Positions 1-9,749 of a stretch of 38,965 nucleotides of DNA are shown here, in pieces. The notes beneath the pieces were generated by a model. It saw only the letters and a program-made list of their open reading frames with translations. It had not been told where the DNA came from and ran no database searches. This DNA is from Chara braunii (lineage: Eukaryota > Streptophyta > Charophyceae > Charales > Characeae), in contig BFEA01000304.1 of NCBI GenBank assembly GCA_003427395.1, positions 1,665,936-1,704,900 of the forward strand, read 5' to 3'. The position numbers and the translations under genes are program-made. Positions within the stretch are counted from its first letter, which is position 1. Each line of letters begins with the position of its first letter.

Positions 1-84
<84 letters not shown>
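1..84. repeat. (TG)n microsatellite
   Basis: The window opens inside a near-perfect TG dinucleotide run with one TC interruption near position 47. It is open in all three plus frames as Cys/Val runs, which is a composition artefact and not coding. Confidence 0.98.
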
Positions 85-87
<3 letters not shown>

Positions 88-1500
88 CGTGTGTTCTGCT
101 GTTTGCAAGAAAATGGCGATGTGCTCCAGCGCACCCTGCTCTACCAAGTCAACAGGCAGTGTGCTACAGAAGGGTGCCAAAACCTGAGCCTACTCATCCT
201 GTACTGGCCTTCCGTGCCCACCTGAAGTTGTTGGAGTGAACTCAAACATAGTGCTTATGTGGATTAAATGAATACAACTTTACCCATGCCTTCTTTCGTT
301 TAGAATGCATATATGTTATGTTTAGGGGAAGACGGTGGTCTAGACTCCTGACATGTGGATACTCTGTCTTCAACAGAAAATCTGTTGGGTTCTTATCCAC
401 AGCTTTCGAACATGTATGATGGTTTTGAGGGCTTTCGAGTCTGCCAGCAATCCATTTTATCTCTTAGAATTGTGTCCTTGCCGTCATCATACACAAAGCA
501 GATTGCTTTTTTTTGTCACTAAGAACGGTGAGAAGTTAGCACATTCATCCTGCGTGATTGTCCACGACCTCAGGGAGGCCAATGTCTTGAATTATATCAC
601 ATCCATTCCCTGAGCAGCCTATACTCTGCAGGCCTGAAGGCGCTGCACTGGGCACCAATCTTTCCCGAACTGCCGGCGGCACACTTTTTTCCTTTCTGGC
701 TGGTGCTGCCAGCCATTGTGGTCTGGTAGCCCTGAGCCGCAGAAATTTTGGAGTTGGCCACTCGGGATTTTCTGCAAGTCCGGGGCTGTGTACTGGCGGT
801 TGAAGCCTCAAGAGGAAGTGGATTTAGATGTTGAAAACATTTCACATAGGAAACGACGTCTTGTTACGTAACAAGCTTAGGGGTGGAATTTGGAACAGCA
901 CCTTGGTTGGTCAACAATGCTGTCTACAGCTGGTCTGCTACATCTGACCGGGAGAGGCACTGTGGTTGATGTGCACTATGCACTATTACAAACATGCGCA
1001 ATATGTTGGTTTAGTTGACAACCAGCGAAGGGCCTTTTGCTGTGGAGGTGGAAAGCGAGGCCTGAGATGATGAATCCTCTAGAAGGTGTCACTCCTATTA
1101 CTGAAGAATTAGCTGTTTGTCTGTCATGTGGATAGGCAGGTGTGCTGTAAATACAGCTTGTGCTGTTCACATTGTCTAGTTACGTGTGCGCAGTCATGCG
1201 TTAGCACACGAAAAAGTTTTGCCATCACAAAAAAGTTACCCCATCTTTTGTGTGGATCAGTGTGCTTTTCACTCTCTAGGTGTCATTAGGGTCATTAGAA
1301 TTTGTGTTGTTGATCATCCTGAAAATCCTGAAATTCCGATGATTTTTTTTTTGGCGAAATTGCCTGAAAATGCACTTTTGAGGTGCTGTTTTATGTGTTT
1401 TTAATTTATTTTTTTTGTTTGTTTTTAATATGTTAGTAAGAAGTGCACTCTATACATTGGCGTGGAGTTTGCTTGAAATGGCCTTATGGTTTTCTTATAA
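85..1500. other. Unassigned DNA, no gene recognised
   Basis: Only short open frames of under 90 codons occur here, on both strands, and none has recognisable motifs. Composition is mixed, with T-rich stretches near 1340-1425. It could be intron or intergenic sequence. I see no convincing exon, RNA gene or element end. Confidence 0.5.
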
Positions 1501-1737
1501 ATTGAGGTGAAAAATGGGGGGTCGGTTAACCGGCTCTCGTTTGAGATGGCTGGCAGAACAAGGCTTTATGTCGGTAACTGGATACGATGGCAGAAGACTG
1601 TTAATGCCCACTAAGGGCTGGTGAGGCACTGCGTTAGTTGCTATAAGGTGCCCTGTTCAGATCCTGGCCAATTTCGAAGTACAAATTCACGGGAAAGCAC
1701 CATGTCATCCAATTGCAAAAAGAAGTCAATGAACTTG

Positions 1738-1812
1738 AGAGAGGAGAGAGGGAAAAAAGAAGGAGAAAAAGAAAGAAAGAAGAAGAAGAAGAACGAAAGA
1801 AGAAGAAGATGT
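1738..1812 (+). repeat. Purine-rich (GAA/AAG) low-complexity tract
   Basis: A GAGAGGGAAAAAAGAAG-type tract grades into repeated GAAGAA and AAGAAG triplets. It yields Lys/Glu-rich reading in plus and Ser/Phe-rich reading in minus frames. It sits just before an (AAT)n run at about 1897-1915, an arrangement also seen at SINE tails, but the head is not convincing. Confidence 0.8.
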
Positions 1813-1969
1813 ACACCAGCAAAGATCAATGATAATTCCCCTTCTTCCAGCGCCTCCAATCTCTTCCTCCTTTTCTCCTCCCCTTATTCAAACAATAAAT
1901 AATAATAATAATAACATACCTGCGTTACAAGTGTGTGGCGTGCCATGCGGTGTGGTGCGCTAGTCACCG

Positions 1970-1971
<2 letters not shown>

Positions 1972-2010
<39 letters not shown>
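1972..2010 (+). repeat. Poly(A) run of 39 A
   Basis: An uninterrupted run of 39 A residues lies about 35 bp outside the 3' boundary of the left inverted unit (near 2046). Relative to that minus-strand unit it is poly(T), so it is not its own tail. It may be the tail of an unrelated plus-strand retroposed fragment or a simple expansion. Confidence 0.95.
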
Positions 2011-2012
<2 letters not shown>

Positions 2013-2045
2013 AAGCGGCTGTGATGTGTGAGAGCACGCGCGCAC

Positions 2046-2300
2046 GCTGTGGCACTTTTTCTAGTCGGGCCTCTTTAGGCGACCAGAAAGCCAACAGGCT
2101 GTCACGTAGGATTTGGATGATGATTGCAATAAATAAAATGAATTAATTAAAGCAAATCCTTTCTTGTTGTGTGCGTCCAGCTTCGAGCGAGACCCTTCAA
2201 TTACGGTCTTCGCCGGTCCCCGGTCTTAGGAATCTTTTATTTTGATTCGGAACAGCAAAGAATCATGCAAATAATAATCATAATATTCTGATATGTCATG
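2046..2300 (-). repeat. Conserved 3' flank of the repeated unit, left copy
   Basis: The reverse complement matches 17900-18170 closely. Shared stretches include the GACCGGGGACCGGCGAAGACC segment region, an AATAAA-containing stretch and a run of TTTATTTATTGCAA. It lies 3' of ORF C in both copies, so it looks like a shared 3' UTR with a poly(A) signal. Similarity stops sharply near 2046 and 18170, which marks the probable 3' end of the unit. Confidence 0.85.
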
Positions 2301-2535
2301 CATGCACCAATTTTGCCAATTTACTAATTCTGAGAACTGTGTCAGGATCATCAGGGAGCATAATCATCAAGTAAAGCAATGCAAAAGAAGCAAGACTGAC
2401 TGACTCGAGCAATGACAAGGTCGGATGAGGGAATAATGAGAACTCAAAATAGTCTCAGAAAGTACACATGTAGAGAGTATGGCCAGCACCAGTCAAGAGT
2501 CCTCACTCATCCCTCTAGGTCACATACTCAGTCTC

Positions 2536-3192
2536 TCATTTGGCAGTGCGTCTCTCGTGCTTTGAGCCATGCCTGTGTACCCTCTGAGATTGTGGCCTCT
2601 GAATGTAGAGCCACCTGAAGCCTGCAAGCTCTGAGCACTTCCAGCCAAGTTCCATGACACGGAAATCAACCATGGCACAAAACTCCTCCCATAGCGTAGG
2701 AAGATAGGGCCTGGAGAAAATCCCTCTTCTGAGATGTTGGAACCCTGAGGGCTCTGTCACTGCCTCGTAGTCAATCTGCACTGGTGAGATGTATCTCTTA
2801 GCCAAATCCACCAGATCAACCCAATAAGAACCGTCAGTGAGAATAAAAGGAATCGGAGGCCTGGGGTAGTCTGTGTAGAGCTTAGGTCCAAAGCTACGGA
2901 TCAGCTTGGTATCATTCTCATCAAACTCCCTCTCTCTCTCCTCAAGGTACTTTGCTGCTGAGATCCAAACAGAATCAAAATCCTCATGGGTCTCCTTTCC
3001 CTTCTTTACATAGGGCGTCAAGTCGTAAATAGTATCTGTTGCAAAACTAGTGAGGACAACAAAGATTGACAGACCCCCTTGCTTAAAGCCGTTTGCACTA
3101 ACGTACTGGTATTGAAAGGCATCCTTAGAAGCAACCTTGTTGAGACTGGTAAGGACGGCCTCCGAAACTGTTAACAATTGTACCGTACTCAT
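2536..3192 (-). CDS. ORF C, uncharacterised 218-aa protein, intact copy
   Basis: An ATG-started 218-residue frame with no internal stop. I do not recognise the family. A paralogue lies at 17022-17675 with the same ATG position and the same C-terminus but two nonsense codons. The best conserved stretches are GPKLYTDYPRPP, LVDLAKRYIS, IDYEAVTEPS and HLRRGIFSRPYLPTL, followed by EEFCAM and GWKC. The C-terminal 20 residues are basic (QRVHRHG...ERRTAK type), suggesting nucleic-acid binding or nuclear targeting, but that is inference. There is no signal peptide, membrane segment or Cys/His cluster. A conserved AT-rich 3' flank with AATAAA follows. Coding conservation between otherwise diverged copies argues that this was a real protein. 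Confidence 0.75.
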   Translation of the reverse strand: MSTVQLLTVSEAVLTSLNKVASKDAFQYQYVSANGFKQGGLSIFVVLTSFATDTIYDLTPYVKKGKETHEDFDSVWISAAKYLEEREREFDENDTKLIRSFGPKLYTDYPRPPIPFILTDGSYWVDLVDLAKRYISPVQIDYEAVTEPSGFQHLRRGIFSRPYLPTLWEEFCAMVDFRVMELGWKCSELAGFRWLYIQRPQSQRVHRHGSKHERRTAK

Positions 3193-4430
3193 GGGTTGGA
3201 GTGTTGAATCCGATCTCTGCTTCTTTTAGCAAAAGCACTATCTGATTGAGGTTGATCTCTGAGTTAGCTGGTAATGACCAAATGCTGTTTAATTATGACT
3301 GACTTCCTCAAGTAACTTCGGATGGCTGAGTACTGGTTGAACACTAGTTGGATGCTGATTAGATACCAAAATATCGAGTCACCGTTCACTGATCACTTTA
3401 ACTCCGGGACACTGGGGGAGCTATAAATCATGAAGGGGTACTTGCTGGCTAGGATGATTGAAACGTACTCCTACAAGAGATGAATGTTCCATGCCCGATT
3501 TGCTGGTGATTCTCTCTGGTGTGTTTGGATGTGTCAAATAAAGGTGGACTATGCTGGTTGCTTTACCGCTCGAATTCTGATAATGCACTGTGTTTGATCA
3601 GTATTTTATCTCTCGGTGGCACTGAGTGCCCGCATTCACAGAATGATTCTGGCCACCATTTCATCCTTCCCAAAACACCGTCTTTAGGCTCTGCATATTA
3701 GATTAGAGTAGTGTTTGTCATCAGTCCCTCGACCCTCGAAATGAACTCTTACAATTCACCCCAAGCAGTTGTTAACATCTACTTCGCTACAGTCGGTCCA
3801 CCACCGGTTCCTTGTTGCGAGCAATTCATTGTTTAGATTCTCATTGCTGAGTCCCACTGAGCATAACTAGGTGTGTCCCGTGTACTGCAGGGCGTTGTAG
3901 TTTTTCCTCGGGGCTTAGCTCGAGCTCGCATCTGGGTCGAACTGACTAAACAAAATCGACTGGGTAAATGAGTAATGAGTGATAGACATTGGCGTTAGTT
4001 CGTCCTACAAAGCCGTAGACAGTACTAGTCATGGCCTTCTCTCCTATCCACGAACACAGTGAACGTTGAGCGTGTCTCTACGCTCGGTCACACAGCCACA
4101 GGTTGACCGGTAGTACAAGCTTGTCGGATGCTGCTGCAGATTTGGCCAACCTTCAGCTTGTAATTTTCAGTTGACTCTCAACTCATGCATAGCAGAAGGG
4201 TTTTGCTAGCAGTCCTCATCTGTGCTACAGTGCGAAATGCAGACAGGCAGCCTTATTGTCCATATATCATGCACGACGAGACCCAAAATCTCTAGCCACG
4301 AGGAGTTTTCCAGGTGTATATTTTGGAAGAACTTCACATGAATATGTTCGTTAGCCAACAACGGTCTGCCTATCCCAACTACCAGAGCCCCGACTCTCGT
4401 CCTCGGTCTGATCCTTGTGCAAGCGAGAGC
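3193..4430. other. Unassigned DNA within left unit
   Basis: This is the region upstream of ORF C on the minus strand. Only short frames are seen. By position it should correspond to about 15700-17020 of the right copy, but I see no clear nucleotide match, so it is probably diverged intron or spacer. Nothing else is supportable. Confidence 0.5.
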
Positions 4431-4464
4431 TCATATACATACGTGTACATACATACACAGCCTC

Positions 4465-4501
4465 CTGATGAGTCGGTGAAACTCCGACGAAACAGTTTGT
4501 C
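4465..4501 (+). ncRNA. Hammerhead ribozyme core (type I-like, short stem III)
   Basis: The order of invariant boxes fits a hammerhead: CTGATGA at 4465-4471; stem II GTCGG (4472-4476) pairing perfectly with CCGAC (4484-4488) across a 7-nt loop; GAAA at 4489-4492; then a 3-bp stem III ACA/TGT with loop GTT, ending at C4501, the expected cleavage position (UGUC). Short stem III is typical of the hammerheads reported in Penelope-like elements. A standard stem I is not visible: the bases before 4465 and after 4501 are not complementary, and only the distant CA/TA-rich flanks (about 4433-4460 and 4571-4608) could pair. So this is either a decayed ribozyme or one with an unusual stem I. Confidence 0.62.
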
Positions 4502-4522
4502 ACAGCCCCTCGTTTGTTGTCC

Positions 4523-4567
4523 TCTTCTCCCTCTCTGCCTACGGTTTACCGGGCAGTTCTATTTGAC
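4523..4567 (+). repeat. 45-bp block identical to 21916-21960, with hairpin
   Basis: All 45 bases match 21916-21960, and both copies run into (TA)-rich sequence. The block holds a compact hairpin: CTGCC (4535-4539) pairs with GGCAG (4552-4556), and CGGT (4542-4545) pairs with ACCG (4548-4551), with a TA bulge and TT loop. One copy follows the hammerhead core and the other lies 3' of the Penelope-like coding region. This links both to the same element family. Confidence 0.9.
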
Positions 4568-4619
4568 AATATATACATGTATATATGTATACATATGTGT
4601 ATGTATGCGCACGAGGGTA

Positions 4620-5298
4620 AGAGCACGGATCAGCCCTCCCTTCTTATATTAGCATGACATGTCTAAACCATTCAAATCACTTACTAGTCAAATTGTATGG
4701 GAGGAACCAATCAGTCACTCTCGAGAAGAAGCTTAGCGAAGAGGTAAGTAAATTTTTTCATTAACACCACTTTTCTCCCCATCGATCGGGCAAGGAAAAC
4801 GGGGCCACTGACGCATTCCCTCGACGGCGGGTTCTTCTCATTTATCTCATCCTAACAATGACCCTACCAATGCTAGAGCATCAGTAAACTGGATGGGTAA
4901 AATAATATAATTTAACGATTGTTAAGCAGGTTTATTTTCACTAGGCCCGCAAATCTCTCCCGTATGGTAAGACTTTTCTACGACTTCAGGGAGACTTCGA
5001 AGTGCGTGTGAAATTTATCATTGATGACTGGACAAATCCGCACTAAACGGAAGCTACAAATGTGAACCCATAGTTTATTGAAATTTGTCTCTACTTACTT
5101 CGAGGTGTGTAAAGCTTGTCACAAAGCGCAGAACACACCCTTAAGCCATGGAGAGTCGGAGAGCATATTTAGGATTTGCCATACTTGATGAACTAGCTCG
5201 TAGAGATCAGATCAGGACAGGTATCACAATATTTTTTTCCTTTTCCCAACATAATAAAATTCGACCTTGCAATTTGTCCAGTCGAACATCCAGGTTAC
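4620..5298. other. Unassigned DNA within left unit
   Basis: No frame longer than 60 codons and no recognisable motif. On the minus strand it lies between ORF D and ORF C and may be intron or spacer. Confidence 0.5.
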
Positions 5299-5445
5299 TT
5301 AATCCCCATCGAGTAGGTACTTAGCTAACAAGTAGGCTATCTTTCGCACCACAGACTGCCTTTTTCCCATCAATTGACAGCAATAGGAGTAACTAAGTTC
5401 AAGGAACCGCACTCGGACTGAGTCCGTTTCCATAAGCCAGCTCAT
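5299..5445 (-). pseudogene. ORF D C-terminal segment, left copy
   Basis: A 48-residue minus-strand reading that ends with the same residues and a stop at the same place as a plus-strand segment at 14875-14991. Left copy: MGKRQSVVRKIAYLL then KYLLDGD-stop. Right copy: MGKRKSVLRRITYIL then KFLLDGD-stop. The stop codons differ (TAA versus TGA), so the shared terminus is a conserved protein end and not just shared DNA. Upstream, METDSVRVRFLEL matches an ETLSIGRVLCLDL-type reading in another frame of the right copy. Function is unknown. Basic residues are frequent. It could be the last exon of a longer protein. Confidence 0.6.
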
Positions 5446-5746
5446 GCGGTTTCCTTCATTACCCGTCTTTCATCCTTTATCCTCATGCAACTCCAATGAC
5501 AGGGTTTTCTGAGAGCTCAAGGCGATTAAACCATAGATTCACAATAGTAACCCTGTTAGATTGTACAGATCTTTCATAAGTTGCTCGACCATCACGCAAC
5601 ACTTAAAAAGATACACAGTAAACCAACCTCTGCAATTGGGCTCAAGTTCTGCCTGACGAGGTAGCCTTTCAATTCTCAATCATTATAACGAGCTTTTAAA
5701 CAGGGCATGAACTCACTCTTCATGTCTTCAGACTGATTGTACGAGA

Positions 5747-5980
5747 TCAGGATAGCGCTGGATGAGCTTGCCAGCCCTCGTCTCCCCAAGCCCTAAGGCA
5801 GAAGCGACCACTGGCAGTTGGAGGAGGCAAATCGTTGAAGATCACTTTCATAGACCCATGACTCACAAAGCTTACCTCGCTCATGCATACCGATAGCTCT
5901 TTAGCATAACCAATGACCACTCCTTTCACAATGCGAGCATCAAGAGCATGAGCCGTAAAACTGACACCCCCGTAGGATAA
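5747..5980 (-). CDS. Putative exon or ORF, uncharacterised
   Basis: A 77-codon open reading on the minus strand. It is preceded by a plausible splice acceptor: in sense orientation a T-rich TTTTCTTGG tract ends in TTAG just before 5980. The peptide has protein-like texture (GGVSFTAHALDARIVKG, then VVIGYAKELSVCMSEV, SFVSHGSMKVIFNDLPPP). I do not recognise the family. The corresponding place in the right copy holds a 26-bp minisatellite and I found no counterpart, so its membership in the repeated unit is unproven. Confidence 0.4.
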   Translation of the reverse strand, partial: LSYGGVSFTAHALDARIVKGVVIGYAKELSVCMSEVSFVSHGSMKVIFNDLPPPTASGRFCLRAWGDEGWQAHPALS

Positions 5981-5989
5981 CTAACAATA

Positions 5990-7200
5990 ACCAAGAAAAG
6001 GGTGTGAGTGATAAGAGTTGCCTAATTGAAGTCTCATACTCATTACTTATCGAAAGCCAGTGCTTGCCACTCATACCGCTTTACCGTGAGGGCGAGGGTA
6101 TGAAGTGATGGGAGGCATGCTTAGTACACAAAAAGCGAAGGGCATTGACCCCGAGCTCACCCCCACACTTGGTGTTGATTTGTCCCTCCTTGCCGTGGTA
6201 GAGATGAGGTGTAAAGTGGGAGTGGGGTAGATCGGACGATAGAACAGACCAGGGAGGTGCTCTTCCAACTTCCTTCCAAGACACGCTGAACGTCACTCGC
6301 AGACGAAAGTCAACTGGCCAACTCCACTCGTGCTTACTTTGTAACCCCCTCGCAGGGCGCCCTCAATCTTGTTGCCTTTTCAAGTGAGCCTCTTGCCCGC
6401 ACTCCATCCGAGAATGCTCTCCGTCACGCATGGCCAAAGATAATCTTACAACGCAATGACGGACGGGAACTGACTGCACTGATGAAGAGAAGACGACGCC
6501 TCTCGCAGGTCACTTGCGCGGGCTTGAAGCCAGCGCAAACCATATGCTCTCTTCGCGATCCTCACGCATACTCGTATCATGTATTAACCGGCTCTTCGAA
6601 CCTATCGCCCTCTGAGTATGCACACACGCTGGTCCGACTTCACTCTCCTGTCAACTCGCGGCTAAACCCCGTTCCTAGTGTCTATTCCCTCTCGATCTTT
6701 ACCCGGGCTCTCGCTTACCATCAGTCACCGACAAGAAAGTGGAGTTGAGGGTGACACCAATCATCACTGCCGCTTCATGCAGAGATCAAGAGAAGAGAGA
6801 GAACGAAAGGAGAAGGAAGGAGAAGGAAGGAGAAGACAGTCATAGCCAGTGACATCAACTAGTATTCCCACAGACATCCCAGAGGGTCTGACTTCCACCG
6901 TATACTCGCACTCGCGTCACTCATGCCATGCGTGATTACTCTTGTCCGTCCCCACGTTAGAGGTGGAAGACGGTACGGCCCTCCGAGGACAACTACTCAG
7001 ATCCCATGAGGGTACTAGACGACGTTGACGTCAGTCGCAGCTCATGACCTCTCACCTCGTCTCTCCTCTCCTCACAATTCGCCAAGTCCCGCAGTATCAT
7101 CGTCTCTCGTTCGCGCGTAACCGCCTCCCCCGCTTGGCCTCGCTGCTCCCGCGACTAAACTGAGGTCAGCCTCTTCCTGGTGCCACGGTCGAGTGGTCCC
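5990..7200. other. Unassigned DNA within left unit, with GGAGAA tract
   Basis: Several overlapping frames of under 90 codons occur on both strands (for example 6071-6296 minus and 6482-6748 plus), with no motif and no detected counterpart in the right copy. A GAGAAGGAAGGAGAAGGA purine tract lies at about 6788-6838. Confidence 0.45.
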
Positions 7201-7204
7201 GTTC

Positions 7205-7681
7205 TCACACCTCCAGCTGACGGGAATTGGCCTCCGAACCATCCTCTACCGACTCAGCTAGCGGGTGCTCTCTCCTTCTCTGTTCCAGCCCATGCCAGGA
7301 CCGGGTCAGTGCATCACTGGCTTTGGACTCAGCCTCCGAGTCCCGGTCCAGTTCTTGCTGCTCCCTCTCCGTCGTACTCGTGGAGGTTTCTTCCTCGTGG
7401 TAAGTGACCGTAGCCTTCAGGGCCGCAGTCACTCCATCCCTCCTGCACCTTCGCTCGGCTCGGTCGCGAGCCTCGGTGACTACCCCTTGCGCTTTTTTAT
7501 CCTCCCTCATCTCCTGTTCTTTCCCTCCGTAGACGTTTATCTTTAGTCTCGCCAGCCCGTCACTCTTTCTGTAGCTCAGGCAAGCGTCCACTGTAGCCCC
7601 CTCTTCCCTCATAGGCTCCCAGCTCCAGTAGAACCTCAAATGACCTGGCCTATAGCCAAAAAGACCATTGCTACGCGCCAT
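7205..7681 (-). CDS. ORF B, uncharacterised ~158-aa protein, left copy
   Basis: The frame is open to 7723, but I choose ATG 7681 because the paralogue at 12487 begins equivalently (MARSNGLFGYRPGHLRF here, MADRNGLRGYRPRYMRY there). Conserved features are a hydrophilic N-terminus, NVYGGKEQEMR, VTEAR.RAERRCRR.GVTA, TVTYHEEE.ST, and a C-terminal REHPLAESVE stretch. The protein is highly charged, rich in Arg and Glu, with no membrane segment or catalytic signature that I recognise. Coding-level conservation with the inverted copy supports a real gene. Its function is unknown. Gag-like or DNA-binding roles are possible but cannot be shown from sequence alone. Confidence 0.65.
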   Translation of the reverse strand: MARSNGLFGYRPGHLRFYWSWEPMREEGATVDACLSYRKSDGLARLKINVYGGKEQEMREDKKAQGVVTEARDRAERRCRRDGVTAALKATVTYHEEETSTSTTEREQQELDRDSEAESKASDALTRSWHGLEQRRREHPLAESVEDGSEANSRQLEV

Positions 7682-7971
7682 AGCTGCTCGCCGGATAGCC
7701 CGATCTCGACACTTAGCACACAATCACGCAGATAGCCCCCCACCGACAGCACGACCTCCACCCTCAAGTTGTCAGCAGCAGCACGGCAAAAAGGTTCACA
7801 TGCGTCTACCAGTACGTGGTTAATAACCCGCTCCCTCTCTCTTTATAAGATTGCCACCTCCCGCGACTCCTGCATTCTGAGTGAAGGACTGAGTCTAGGC
7901 GACATTTAAATTCCTGTAATTTAATAATTAATGAGAAGATCAGTAACGAATAAAATAAACTAAATTTAAAA

Positions 7972-8307
7972 TTAGGTAGGAAACGTGAAAAAGGGGAAAA
8001 GGGAAAAACTTTGCTGTCTATCTCGTCTCTTCGCTTTTGACATGACGTGCTTGCTAGTACGGTGGTCCCATAACAGGATACCTATCAACCGCTTCTCCTC
8101 TTTAAAACACGTCATCAAGTTACCCCTGATGGGTACCCGTGTCCGATGGCAAGGAGGGGGCTTATGACCTTCCACTGGGGGTGATAGGCCTCCTACCAAC
8201 GCGGCCACGGGTGCTCCCGTTTTGGGAGGGGCTACAGCACAGTACCCAGCAGGACATGGCTGTGGGGAAATCGGGATGTGGACGGCCCACCAGTCGAGGC
8301 CGCTCAC
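7972..8307 (-). CDS. ORF A, Pro-rich uncharacterised segment, left copy
   Basis: The minus-strand reading shares a protein-level core with 11937-12081 on the plus strand: VGGLSPPVEGHKPPPCHRTRVP here and VGGLSPHPMEGH.PPPCHRTRVP there, then FK..K..IGI.LWDH. The core spans about 8050-8200. It has one invariant Cys-His pair (PPPCHRTR). No family is recognised. The frame has no ATG, so it may be an internal exon; ORF B follows about 300 bp downstream in the same orientation in both copies. Confidence 0.5.
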   Translation of the reverse strand: MSGLDWWAVHIPISPQPCPAGYCAVAPPKTGAPVAALVGGLSPPVEGHKPPPCHRTRVPIRGNLMTCFKEEKRLIGILLWDHRTSKHVMSKAKRRDRQQSFSLFPFFTFPT

Positions 8308-8640
8308 TCACAATCATGGTTCGAAAATGAACCGTTAGTTCCCCCGCGAAGTGACAGAAGGGCCGAAAAAAAAAGAAGCGGACCCTAAAGAACAGCTAAT
8401 AACTAGCGAGAATAGTAATAATAGACATAGGAAAAGAAGGAAATTATAACTCCGCTGCGGCCAGACGCCGCTAGATCCTCCTAGACTAAAGCGAGGGTCC
8501 AAATCGATGCGCAGACTAGACACGCGACTTCCCTTTTTTTTATTTTTCTTTCTTTTCCTTTCTTTAATTCCTTTTCGCTTGACTGTGGCACTCAGCGCGT
8601 GGCGAGAAAACTGCACTGATCTCTCTACCTTCACGTCCCC

Positions 8641-9740
8641 GGGCGAGTCTGGTGGCTAAATCTTCTGCTAGAACATGGAATTATATGCCACCATACGTTT
8701 TGTCTTTTGTGCAAGTGGTGACGAGTGGAGCAAGGCCCTTAGGGCCACTGCTCGTAGGAAAACGAAAGAAAAGAAAGAGAGATCTACGATAGTAAGTAGT
8801 TGTAACTTGTAACCCATAACTACTGGAAAAAAGACCTGACTTCAGATCCATAATATATATTACTGGCCTGCTCTGCTCTCACACGAAATTTGTCGAACAT
8901 CTCTCAAGATGTCGGGACCCTTGCAGATGCACTGCTGGAGTCCTTCGGGAAAAAGACTATTCAACTAGGAATACATGGCCCCATTTTTTTTTTGTGCCCT
9001 TATATTTTTCAGATGGGAGGGGCACCATTGGCTACCTCAGCGGGCCCTCTTCGAATTTCCCCCCCCCTTATTTTTCGGGGTGTGCTGCATCAGGTTGTCG
9101 AGCGCATCGGTCCCCCATGGGGACCCTCCCGGCCACGTCACACAGGATTGTGGCAGAACTTTCATCCTTTATCGCGGTGCAATGGAGGTTCCGTCGTCGC
9201 TCCGGCCGAGTGCGCCAACCATACCTCTCGCAAACCCCTACGACAGGATAGGGCCACGCGAGGTACAACTTACCTCCACCTGCGGGAGTTGTCACCATCC
9301 CTTAGGTGGGTGTATCCCCGCCGAGCTACCGAACCATGTGCGAAAGATAATCAGCTGCAATCGCAGAGGTGGCCAGACGAGGGCGTTTCTTGTACGCTAT
9401 AGCATAGGGGTGGGAGGGAGGACAGTCTTAGGAAGGGGGTGAAGACGTGCTCAGAAGGGACTATGGTATCTGTTTAAGTGATTGGACCAAGGTTGATGAG
9501 GCGGTTCCTCTGCGCCCTCGTTCTGATTTTCCCGATCCCTTTCCACCCCATGGACTCTCCATCGTAGATCTACAGTGGTATGGAGCTTAGCTGTTTAGGG
9601 ATCTTCAATAGGCAGCTCTACGTCATGCTGCTCCCCACTAATAGATGGAGTTTTGCGAGAATGCTAGGAGCGTCGGGAGGTTAAAAAAGGGGAGTTGCTA
9701 GTATAGTTTCAATATGGCTTAGGGGTAGTGTTACATCTTC
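8641..9740. other. Unassigned spacer, left of the symmetry axis
   Basis: Several long overlapping frames occur on both strands between 8890 and 9442 because the DNA is GC-rich and stop-poor. None shows a motif or a clear match to the mirrored region 10380-11560. I see nothing firm in it. Confidence 0.45.
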
Positions 9741-9749
9741 GACGCCACA

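Larger units (their letters stand above)
2046..8640 (-). mobile_element. Left copy of a ~6.6-kb repeated unit (minus strand)
   Basis: This block is collinear, in inverted orientation, with about 11560-18170. Matching landmarks are the 3' flank (2046-2300 with 17900-18170), ORF C, ORF D, ORF B, ORF A and a degenerate non-coding stretch at 8335-8640. Paired coordinates add up to nearly the same sum, 20141 to 20290, across the whole length. Most non-coding sequence between the ORFs has diverged beyond what I can align by eye. No transposase, RT or terminal repeat was recognised, so it may be an unclassified mobile element or a duplicated multi-exon gene. Boundaries are approximate. Confidence 0.7.

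Noticed and set aside
2-239. Three overlapping plus-strand frames through the TG repeat
   Set aside because: Cys/Val runs arise from the dinucleotide repeat, and the non-repeat parts show no motif.
1590-1915. tRNA-derived SINE with (AAT)n tail
   Set aside because: GTTCAGATCC near 1651 is B-box-like and an AAT run ends the block, but no acceptable A box or flanking duplication was found.
4314-4652. 112-codon plus-strand ORF across the hammerhead region
   Set aside because: It reads through the ribozyme core and TA repeats with no protein-like pattern. The other copy of the 45-bp block is in a different context.
7672-7690. Further CATA-loop hairpin at GCGCCATAGCTGC
   Set aside because: Here CCAT is the start codon of ORF B read backwards and the stem is too short. 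It is coincidence.
8890-9442. Long overlapping plus-strand ORFs of 155-170 codons
   Set aside because: The GC-rich stretch has few stops in several frames. Pro/Ser/Arg composition without motif, and no paralogue on the other side of the symmetry axis.
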